Shown: piece after piece, positions 47,079-55,916 of the stretch | Layout of the letters: the number at the start of each line of letters is the position of its first letter | Position numbering within the stretch: the first letter of the stretch is position 1 | Position numbers and translations under genes: made by a program | NCBI GenBank assembly: GCA_037952775.1 | Contig: JBANAY010000004.1 | Location: 3,038,001 to 3,102,000, forward strand | From: Clonostachys chloroleuca | Lineage: Eukaryota; Ascomycota; Sordariomycetes; Hypocreales; Bionectriaceae | Direction: 5' to 3' | Length of the DNA stretch: 64,000 bases | The notes under the pieces: model-generated | Database searches by the model: none | Told to the model about the DNA's origin: nothing | What the model saw: the letters and a program-made list of their open reading frames with translations, nothing else

Positions 47079-48691
47079 TTACCTCTTCGCTCCGTTAGAG
47101 GTCAACGAGGGCAGACCTGCTGCCTTGAGCTCCAAATTCACTTCTTCCAGGTGGCCAAGGAAGTGAGGTTGAAAGCTGTCTACAGGCTCATCCTGGGAGC
47201 TGTGACTATGCCGCCTCCCTGCGCCTTCGCCCTCAAGAGCCCATTTAGTCAGGAAGACTGGTACACTAATGTGAAACATGAACGCGGCGGTGCCCTCGCA
47301 AATCCTCTCAGGTGCCAGCTCCCGGGTCGTGCCATGTCTCCACGTCTCATATGTCTCCCCATGGGGCATGTAACTAGCTTCGTAGCTGAGCGCACCCCCC
47401 CCCCCCCGGGTCTAGCTTGTGGCTGCTGCCACCGTATTCGCCATATATAAGACCCATGATATCTGTGCTCATGTTGCGGTGATAGTATGGTGGCCGAAAG
47501 GTATTACATGCCGTGATCCACTTCGGCGTGAAGACGAGGAAGTCTGTCAGAGAGACGCCTGGGAGCTTGGGCTTCGCAGTCAACACGCAATAGACGGTGG
47601 GATCGGCTTGGTCTTTTTCTACATTTGCGAGGTTGACGAACTTCTCAATGGCATATTTGTATGGCACGAGGTTGCCCTGCCACGCCACGACGTCAAACGG
47701 GGTGTGGTTCTGATTGCAGAGATGTAGCTGGCCTGCCAGCTTATACACAATTCCCCAGTCTGAATTGTCTATATCGAAACTCGCGCATGGTGATTGGAAA
47801 TCCTGAGGCAATGCCAGGCCATTGGAGCCCACTGGGCTAAGTTCGGGAAGGTCATAATGAACCCCCAAAACCTCCTGGATATATCCACGAGATGGGCCAT
47901 CAGGGAGTAAGACGCGAAAACGTATCCCAGCCTGGATGACTGCAATTTCGCCGGGATGGAGCATCATCCATCCTAGTTCAGTCTGGATATTCAGCCTTCC
48001 GGTCTGTGGAATAATCAAAAGATCCCCATCATTGTTGCAGAAAGCACTGTTTGTCATGGATGAATCTGCCGAATAAATATAGATTGCCAATCCTTCACGG
48101 AGTGTTGGGTTTCCTTGGCCACCAACAGTTCTAATCCCGTAGACAAAGTCTATGCCGTCACTTTTATGCCGGGACGGTAGTGGAAAAGGATCCCACGACT
48201 CTTGAGTTGCTAGCAGTTCCACGTTGTCGTTTGCCGAAGAAAATGCTGACTCAATCTATAGTCATCCAGTAAGATAAGGTGATAGAGAAAATGAGTATAT
48301 GAAGCGGGAACGTGGCAGTTTTGCGTACGTACGTGTGTATTCATCTCTGATGTTGAAATACGCCCGTGGTTCATGGAAGTCGTATTCGATACGTCCAGAC
48401 ATGCCGGATGTCTCGCCTGGACGCGATGAATAATGAACCGTCCAGTTGCTCCGAGTATAGATCGTATTTAACCCTTTGAGGCGTATTTATGCCTTTCGGT
48501 AGGAGATTTGGTACGGCCTCGGAAGAGAAACGGTTTCCAAAACCTGTTTGATAAATGTAATCCTTGATGTTTGCCCCTGTCGAAAGAAATGCATTTGATA
48601 TTACTTCTCTTGACATGACCCTCGGGGAATGAGGATGAAACAGTGCGATCCCCCTACCTGGCGAGAGGAATCTCCGATGGCGGAAATTCAT
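47079..48691 (-). CDS. Homogentisate 1,2-dioxygenase-like protein (frame broken twice)
   Basis: Homogentisate dioxygenase opens the aromatic ring of homogentisate to maleylacetoacetate in tyrosine and phenylacetate catabolism. Exons on the minus strand are 48691-48658, 48576-48333 and 48255-47079 (introns 81 and 77 nt). With two one-base corrections they give about 484 residues. Conserved blocks are YIYQTGFGNRFSSEAVP, GINTPQ, YSEQLDGS, DFVYGIRTVGGQGNP, LLIIPQTGRLNIQTELGW, GYIQEVLGVHY, LPELSPVGSNGLA, FDVVAWQGNLVPYKYAIEKF and FTPKWITACNTFRPPYYH. The iron-ligand His codons are present (47479-47481; PHG at 47361-47363), but the Glu ligand position is Asp (47461-47463). The frame is broken near 48380 (one base missing) and at a run of 13 Cs on + (47395-47407). 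It is a divergent paralogue, possibly decaying, of the canonical enzyme. Confidence 0.85.
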
Positions 48692-49251
48692 ATTGATCGA
48701 GCATCAGGACGAATGAGAATCCAACGAATGCAAGTTCAATATAGAGTCAAGGTTGAGTGGCTCGTTTTAATACGAGAGCGACGAGCTGTGCCTTCTTGTC
48801 GTTCGAATTGACAGGTGCCTCAACCTGTGATACAGCTCACCCAGTTTACTTTATCACCGATGGTATTCTGGCTTGCCGGATTAGTTGCCGGCGGATGTCC
48901 TTGATTGTCAACTCGATTAAGTTATCACTAGGCCTTCTTAGTTCCGATTTGATACGCGAGATGAAAAAGAAATTAAGTGATAAAATGACGAAAATGGGTC
49001 CGTGAGAAGGAGGGGCTGAGTGAGACATTGTCTAACTTGAGACAGCCCAATGATAGCTGTACGGCCTTCGCCTCTGCTGCACAAGATATGGTTCTCCACC
49101 TCTGAGAAAGAGACCTCTTCTATCCATAGTTTCAGGCTTCTCCCTCAAGTATCAAAGTAACTTTGCACATGCGTAACACGAGCTCGGATTGCCCAGCTGT
49201 TAGCTATTACGAGCAGCTTCGCTTTGAACCTTGCAGATTTTCGTTGAGACC
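48692..49251. promoter_or_regulatory. Divergent promoter of dioxygenase-like gene and P450
   Basis: The start codons are 560 bp apart and point outward. The interval contains paired ccgg/gccggcgg motifs at 48874-48896 that could suit a zinc-cluster regulator, but no proven site. Shared control by the neighbouring Zn2Cys6 protein is a guess. Confidence 0.4.
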
Positions 49252-50817
49252 ATGGCCTTGCGTCAAATGACTGCCGAATCATTTAGCAAAGCCCTGGTAT
49301 TATTCACAATTGTGGTGTTCGTCTTTTCGTTCACACTGACGAGAAGAAGGAAATCACTCCTGTCCTTGCCCCCTGGGCCTCCGGGGGAACCAATCCTCGG
49401 ACACCTCCGTATCATTCCTACAGACAATCCAGAGTATGCCTACATGGAATGGTCAAAGGAGTATGGCTCGGACATCCTCTCCTTCAATGTCCTGGGGCAG
49501 ACCGTGGTGGTTTTGAATTCGGTTCGGGTAGCCTCAGACCTCCTAGACAAGAGGGGGGCCAATTACTGCGACCGGCCCCGGTTCGTGTTGTTCGAAGTGA
49601 TGGGATGGGTGAAAACGCTGACGTTCCTGCGATGGGGCCCGGCATTTCGTATGCATCGCCGCATATTGCAGCAGGGCTTCCAGAAAAGGAACATTGTGCA
49701 GTACCAGCCGCTACAGGAGCGAGAGGCGGCTATAATGCTCAGCGGGTTCCTTGAGAAGCCCTCGGAGTGGGAGAACGTGATGAGGCGCTTCGCCACAGCC
49801 ATTGTTTTGGGCATTGGGTTCGGGATCAAGATCGGCAGGGACAGCGATCGGTTTATTCAGATTGCAACGGATGCAAGCTATGCCCTTGGCCATGGGGGAG
49901 CACCAGGTGGTACCCCTGTGGACTTCTTTCCGATATTGAGAAATTTGCCGATGCTGTTCCACGACAGATCACTTAAGTTTGCGCGCGACTGGCGCTTTGC
50001 CATTCGGAATCTGCATGATAAGCCTTACGAGGCAGTCATTGAGTCACATGAGAGGACACCGTCACTAATCCAAGGTCTTCTTGAACAGAGACAGGGCCAA
50101 CTGGAGGATGGAGAGGCTCCCGAGCTATCGGTCGATGACATCAAGGGAGCGGCTGCGGCCGTGTATGCGGCTGGCCAGGACACAACCTGGAGCACACTCA
50201 TCGTTTTCATCCTTAACATGGTACTACACCCTGAGATCCAGGACAAGGCGCAGCACATGCTAGACGAAGTAGTCGGGAGAGAAAGACTTCCGACCTTTAA
50301 CGACCGGGAGAAGCTACCATACTTGGATTACATCGTCCAGGAAACACTGAGGTGGTGTCCAGTGTCGCCAGTTGGGGTCCCCCACCGGTCGCTGGAGGAT
50401 GATGTGTACGAGGGTTATTTTATCCCAGCTGGCTCACTCGTGTATGCCAACGCGAGAGCCATGACGCACGACAGCAGAGTCTACAGCAATGTGGACGAGT
50501 TTGACCCGGACAGATTCCTCCCCACGGCCGAGGGCGGGAAAGGCGAGCCGCTGCCTGCTGGGCAATTTGGCTTCGGGCGCAGAGTCTGCGTGGGGAAGCA
50601 CCTGGCCGAGGCAAATGTCTGGATTGTCATCGCATGCATGCTCAGCACGATGCGGATTGAACGGGCCAGGGACGATGCCGGGAGAGAGCTTGAGCCGCAG
50701 GTCGAGTTGACGAATGGGTTGACGAGCCATCCGAAGAAGTTCCCTTGTCGGATCGTGCCGCGGGATGACCGAAGCAAGTCTGCCATCGATCTGAGGCTAT
50801 GCTCAGTGAGGACGTAG
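49252..50817 (+). CDS. Cytochrome P450, OrdA/CYP64-like
   Basis: A single-exon, 521-residue monooxygenase. ATG 49252 sits in a strong context (gaccATGgcc). An N-terminal hydrophobic anchor (ALVLFTIVVFVFSFTLT) is followed by basic residues and the Pro hinge LPPGPPGEPILGHL. The I-helix carries AAGQDTTWS, the K-helix ETLRW (ExxR), then PDRFLP. The heme loop FGFGRRVCVGKHLAE has the iron-ligand Cys446. All catalytic motifs are intact. The stretch LGQTVVVLNSVRVASDLLDK and YCDRPRFVLF resembles fungal OrdA/O-methylsterigmatocystin oxidoreductase-type P450s more than the phenylacetate hydroxylases (CYP504) that feed homogentisate dioxygenase. The substrate is unknown; an aromatic one is suggested only by the neighbouring dioxygenase. 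Confidence 0.95.
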   Translation: MALRQMTAESFSKALVLFTIVVFVFSFTLTRRRKSLLSLPPGPPGEPILGHLRIIPTDNPEYAYMEWSKEYGSDILSFNVLGQTVVVLNSVRVASDLLDKRGANYCDRPRFVLFEVMGWVKTLTFLRWGPAFRMHRRILQQGFQKRNIVQYQPLQEREAAIMLSGFLEKPSEWENVMRRFATAIVLGIGFGIKIGRDSDRFIQIATDASYALGHGGAPGGTPVDFFPILRNLPMLFHDRSLKFARDWRFAIRNLHDKPYEAVIESHERTPSLIQGLLEQRQGQLEDGEAPELSVDDIKGAAAAVYAAGQDTTWSTLIVFILNMVLHPEIQDKAQHMLDEVVGRERLPTFNDREKLPYLDYIVQETLRWCPVSPVGVPHRSLEDDVYEGYFIPAGSLVYANARAMTHDSRVYSNVDEFDPDRFLPTAEGGKGEPLPAGQFGFGRRVCVGKHLAEANVWIVIACMLSTMRIERARDDAGRELEPQVELTNGLTSHPKKFPCRIVPRDDRSKSAIDLRLCSVRT

Positions 50818-51924
50818 TCACGGCTGACGTGGAGGGATGGAAGCAGGGATGGATGACTGGGCCGGTGATGTGGGAGGGATGGTGAGGATCCGTGTGGGAG
50901 GACCAGATTGACCAGGCTGCAGGGGATTCAATAGTCAGGTCCACCAGGAACGGGAAAATGGGACGGCGCATCGCTGTAGGCACAGAGCAGTTCATGTCAT
51001 ATGCAAAGCATAATTACATGCGCAGATTGATGCCTGCGCTATCCCACAAAAGTGTATTTACCAGGGTGCCACGGGACGATGGAGGCTTGGCCATCTGATA
51101 TGCACCTCATCCGGCTACGAAGTGGACGAGGGGCAATCCGAGGGGTCACGGCAAAGTCATCACTTTATTACACTTTGCGACGTTTTCAGCTCCGCCGTCA
51201 TGGAGTTTTCTTTTTCTTCCATGGCCTTCTCTCCCTCCCCATGTTTCCGGTCCAGTCTCGCCTTGCCGCACCCTCGCTGCCTTCTCCCCTTCCCACCCTC
51301 ATATTATCCCGGGCTTGGCTTTGGGCATTAACCTGCTCTCCGCCGTGGCTGCTCCTCCATGAGGTCATCATGTAGGCCCAATTCGAGGCCAAGTGGTTGC
51401 ATTACTGCCTGTTGGTTCTGCGAATGGGTGTCCCAGGCCTGATTCTGGACCCTAAAGCCTTGCGAGAGTGGCAGTGTTGATTGGTTTTTTTCCCAAGCGT
51501 GACTCCAGTGACTCCCATCATCCCACAGCGAAGATCATGACCATAAGGCTGGGCCAAGCCTGTCTACTTCTCCGGTCTTGCACAAGGCTGTCTCTTTTGG
51601 CTGACCTTTCCGCTAATTGCCACCACGCGGCTGGCCATTTGCGTTTCAGCTGATTGCTTTGCCTCGTTGAGATTTTCCATTTTTTCATCGCCGCGTCTGT
51701 TTCATACACATGACCTCTCTGCCTAGTTGTCTAAATACTGCATTTGTGGAAAATGGCTTTGCCATCAAGTACAAATAAAGCCAAACCTCCTCATTTGTCG
51801 TTCCAACTGCATACAACAATCACCAACAACTCATCGCTACTACCAAACACAAAGTAACCTAACTTACTACCCAACAACTGCAAAAACCAACCAACTTCAT
51901 TTCAATCGAGACATCATCTTCATC
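50818..51924. other. Intergenic region and promoter of small protein gene
   Basis: A 1,107-bp stretch. The part 51740-51920 is a CA/ACC-rich, AT-leaning leader (caacaatcaccaacaac), typical of a strongly expressed fungal 5' UTR. No other gene was recognised. Confidence 0.5.
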
Positions 51925-52248
51925 ATGTGCAAGCACGAATACAGCGAGCGTTTCAGCTCGCACTACCGTATCAAGTACTGCAAAGAAGCTACCTACGATC
52001 GAAACTCTGGCAAACTCTGGGCTTGCTTTGAGTCGAAGCCATCCTGGGTCCCAAAAATCCGAGATTATAGCAGCGAGTACCGTCATGAAAGCTACAGAGA
52101 ACGCTACTGCCGCATCGAGGAGCCAAAAGTTGAAGAGTACGACGGCGAAAGATGCTCAACATGCAAACATCGCCGCTGCCGCTGCGTCGAGGTATACGAA
52201 CTGTACCGACGTCGTCCTTCGCGCAAGCGAGTTGAGATTTACTACTAA
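51925..52248 (+). CDS. Small Tyr/Arg/Cys-rich protein, unknown
   Basis: 107 residues from ATG 51925 (catcATGtgc). The frame is open upstream but no earlier ATG fits a sensible start, and the preceding A/C-rich leader supports this one. The sequence is rich in Tyr, Arg and Glu, with eight Cys. A compact CSTCKHRRCRC cluster near residues 77-87 could bind a metal. There is no signal peptide or membrane segment. No family is recognised. It lies between the P450 and the transporter, so it may be part of the locus or just a neighbour. Confidence 0.5.
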   Translation: MCKHEYSERFSSHYRIKYCKEATYDRNSGKLWACFESKPSWVPKIRDYSSEYRHESYRERYCRIEEPKVEEYDGERCSTCKHRRCRCVEVYELYRRRPSRKRVEIYY

Positions 52249-54075
52249 ACGACTCGTCCTGACGTTCGTGTTCACAACTTGATGCCCGGATTTCTGCTAA
52301 TGGTCTTCGGTACCGTTCATTATTTGATTTAATTTTCCTTTCGTCTTGGGATAACAGCGCTTGGAACAAGGGATAACAATGACTTTTCTTCCTTGATTTA
52401 GTTTCAATTTATTGTAGACCATCATGCTCACGCACAGCAATTTGTTTACATTTGTGCCCGGAGGGCCAACATATTTGTATTTTCACAGTTTCACGATCTC
52501 GCATTACGCCTGTTTGCTCATTAATGTCAAGTTTTCTGCTTGCCTGCGCATTTGGAGGGTTTCTTTTTAGTTGGATTTTGTTATAACATGGACTGCTTTG
52601 TACTGGAGGACAGGATCACCAGAGTGTTTTCAATAAATATGGCGCTATCTTCCAACTTCAACTTCTCGATGAGATAAAACTGTGTCCACTTACCATGTTG
52701 AAAATCTACAGCCGCAATTTCAGATCCATCAAGTAGACCACCAGTAAGAGCAACGATATTTTCAGCTCTGCCTAGTCCGTAGACGTCATCATCATTAATG
52801 GACACGTGTGAAGGCATGGCATGATTTAATCGAGGAGTGTCCAGGCTGCCACATGCTCGGTTCTCAGCCTTGTTACCCAGCCCACAGTGCGTAATTTGGG
52901 CGCCGTATGGGTCATTAAGGTCAGCAGACTATGTCAAGGGCCTCCATACCAAGATGATGACGAGTGTGTCAAGCGCGCGGCAGCCATGCAATACGTTGGT
53001 CGCCTCGCTTATTATGGTGGTCAACCGCACACTGGTGCTAGATCATTTTATCACGTCAGAACACATACGTTCAAGCGGGCTATTTGTCATCAGGGAACTA
53101 AGCCTTCTATATTCAAATTAGTCTTAATAATTGCTGCTACTGAACTCTTTTCTACTTATCTATCTACCATCTCATCTGGGCGTGGAAGCCTTCAATGGCT
53201 AATCCGTGCCCTCAATGAGCTACGCTACCCTAAACCTCCTTTTTCTCTACGTCTTTCACTACTATTGAAAGGAAATATATCTGAACGGGGAATCTGATCC
53301 GGTTCAAATTGCGCCGCGAAATATTTTGCGGTTGCTTCTGGGTCTTTCACGGAATCATATTCTAGCAAAGATGGATGGCGAACAAAGTAGTATACGCTGC
53401 TGACTTCCAGTAACCTAAATAACCAAGGCTTCGATTGAATAAAATTGGCGTTCTATTCTAGGTGATACATCTGCCGACATCCATATAACTGTTTCTAACA
53501 GCCACATCTTGTAGGCCTCCAATTTAACACCACCTGTAGTCAACAGTCTATCAACAAGTGGTCTCGTTTCCGTATCACGATAAATTTAAACTGTAAATCA
53601 GGTATTTAATGAAGTCAAATACACGGTTTTTAGCTTCGCCCGTTGTTCTGCCAAATAAGGTTCTTCCATGACACACCAGCCATCTTCGTGTCAGCTCTTG
53701 CACACCACAAGGATGCCAAAATTTGTGAGCATTGAGAAATAATCTTTTCGGTAGAGCATTACTATAAACCTGCAGTATAATTTCCGCTTTATATTGATAA
53801 TTCAAGGTAAGTTCATTTCATATAGCTGATAAATTCATGAGATCACAATCAGAATGCTGCTCCGGCGCCAAGTTGAGGCCATCGCGAGATGGATCAGCCA
53901 TCGATCCACTGTGCGATTCACCAACTAACTCTCTTACTACCTTAGTAGTAAATTGATCAATGACATTCGTTGATAAATAGAATAGGTCACATGAAACCAG
54001 TCATCTTAACTCCAGAGTTCAGCCTCCCTCTTCATCGTCATGCTTATGCTGACGAATTTCAGATTGGTGCAGCAT
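52249..54075. other. 1.83-kb intergenic region, possible decayed coding sequence
   Basis: An AT-rich stretch. On the minus strand, 53,300-53,860 translates into protein-like blocks separated by stops (for example LPKRLFLNAHKFWHPC and RRWLVCHGRTLFGRTTGEAK), and 52581-52817 has a second protein-like frame (SHVSINDDDVYGLGRAENIV). These could be remnants of an inactivated gene or element. I recognise no family and call no gene. Confidence 0.4.
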
Positions 54076-55916
54076 TCAATTTTGGCCTCCCTCTTCCTTC
54101 TTCTCATTGACGATGTGCTCACCCATGAACATCTCCTCGTTGTTGATGACATACTTGGCCGACTTTCTGGCAGACACTCCCTTCTGGAACTGTTTACGAT
54201 GACTGTTAGCGAGCTTCGGGAGTAAGGATTTGGAGGGTATGCGACTTACCATAATATCCAGTTCACCGAATGTTCGGTCCTTGGTCTCAAACAAGCGGAA
54301 GTACCCCCAGACAAAGGTCAAAGTAGCAAGCACAGACCAGAAGAAAGCCTAGTGGGAATCATTAGCATCAGCCCAGCGCTCTTCGGCAGTATCGCAATAA
54401 GTCAACTTACAGTCTTTCCCTTCAGGTTCCAGTCACCGGGAGCCAGCATCTTGGGCTGCAAGACTCCACCACAGATGATGTTACCCAGGTAGTACACGCT
54501 TCGGCCAAGGACGACAGTCTGGGTTCGCAGACGGGTCGATCCAATCTCAGATACCATGGTGTAGACGATTGGTCCAACGGACATGGAGTAGACACCCAGC
54601 CACACGACGCAAAGGATGGACTGGCCCCAAGCGAGACCCAAGGTCTGGTGAGGCAGCGCCAGGAAACCAACAAGCCAGAGAAGGATGACCAGTGTGCCGA
54701 ATCCCGTGAGCCAGATTCTCCGGCGCCCAAACTTGTGGATGTAGAACCAGGAAACCACGGTGCCGATGAACGAGAGACCTTTACCGCCGAGGGTGATGTT
54801 GTATGCAATGTCGTCTGCGATGCCGGTCTGTTGGAAGAAAAAGCTTCCACTGTAGCAGAGCGCACCGCCATTTGTAATGTGCGAGAGGAAAGCCATGCAC
54901 GCAATCTCTGTTCGGCGAAGGTTCGTGCCCCGGAAAGCATCCCAGTACGTGGCACCGGAACGCTCCTCCATCTCCAGCTTGTTGGTGTGAACCATCAGCG
55001 CCACGGCGGCATCGTAGTTGACGTTGTGGCTGGGCTCCGAGAGCCGCTTCAAGCTCTGCTTGGCCTCGTCCAATCTGCCCTGGCGGACGAGGAACCACGG
55101 GGACTCGGGCGCCAGATAGGCAAAGATCATGAGGGGGATTGGCCAGACCCACTGGATGGCAAAGGGGATTCTGTAGGACCATTCCGACGTGTTATTGACC
55201 AGCCCGGCGAGAACACCGGCGGAGATGAGCTGCCCGATGACCCAGCAGAGGTTGATGTAGGCAGTCAAGTATCCACGGATAGCCATTGGCACGACCTCGG
55301 CGGCGTAGGCAGGACCAGTGGTTGCGAACACACCCCAGGGAATGTTGGAGAAGATCTCACCCACGAGGATGATCTCTATGGTGGGGGCAAAGAATACGAT
55401 GAAGATGAAGCCCGTCAAGGCGAGCAAGCTGACTATGAGTACCTTGCGGTGGCCCCATCGCGCGGTAGCCCAGCCGTTGAGAATGGCACCGAGAATGTTC
55501 ATCACGGCAGCGAGGGCATTGAATCGTTGCTGCCAGGCGGAGGAAATCTGGTATCCGCTCTCTTCGTTGAGCCATTCGCCGTACTTCTCTCGAAACTTGG
55601 GGTAGCCGTAGAAGGAACTGAGGAGCGTCACGTCGTACCCTTCCATGATGACGGTCAACGAGATCACTGCGGAGATCAAACGGTTAGCAACGGCTAGTCT
55701 CCCATGTTGTATTTGCAGACTTCACATACTAATCGACCAAAACGCTGCGCGCTTATACGTCTTCATTGCCTGAAGGAAGGTAAGGCTATGCTCTTGTGCG
55801 TTACCCTCAAGGGCTTCAGCATTGAGCCCCTTGTCGTTCAGGTCAACATCTTGAAGACGGTTGAGATCAGCCTCAGCACTCTCGATCTGAGCGCCAGTTT
55901 TGGTGTTGTCTCCCAT
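54076..55916 (-). CDS. MFS sugar transporter, maltose permease (alpha-glucoside:H+ symporter) type
   Basis: A 551-residue plasma-membrane transporter with 12 hydrophobic segments. Exons on the minus strand are 55916-55730, 55666-54411, 54348-54250 and 54189-54076 (introns 63, 62, 60 nt). The acidic N terminus (MGDNTKTG) leads to AAFWSIM and VIMEGYDVTLLSSFYGYPKF. Later motifs are GWATARWGHRKVLI (between helices 2 and 3), PAYAAEVVPMAIRGYLTAYI, YLAPESPWFLVRQGRLDEAK (PESPRWL-like), WFYIHKFGRRRIWLTG and EIGSTRLRTQTVVLGRSVYY, ending with FRLFETKDRTFGELDIM. These place it with fungal alpha-glucoside and maltose permeases. The substrate could also be another disaccharide. The last intron is 60 nt and stop-free, so its retention would add 20 residues. 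Confidence 0.93.

Noticed and set aside
49252..50817. P450 as phenylacetate hydroxylase (CYP504/PhacB) feeding the dioxygenase
   Set aside because: The N-terminal block (LGQTVVVLNSVRVASDLLDK) fits OrdA/CYP64-type enzymes better. The link to homogentisate is kept only as a possibility.
54648..55697. 349-codon + strand frame opposite the MFS transporter
   Set aside because: Antisense of a GC-rich membrane protein gene. No hydrophobic segments or motifs. The minus-strand transporter explains the sequence.
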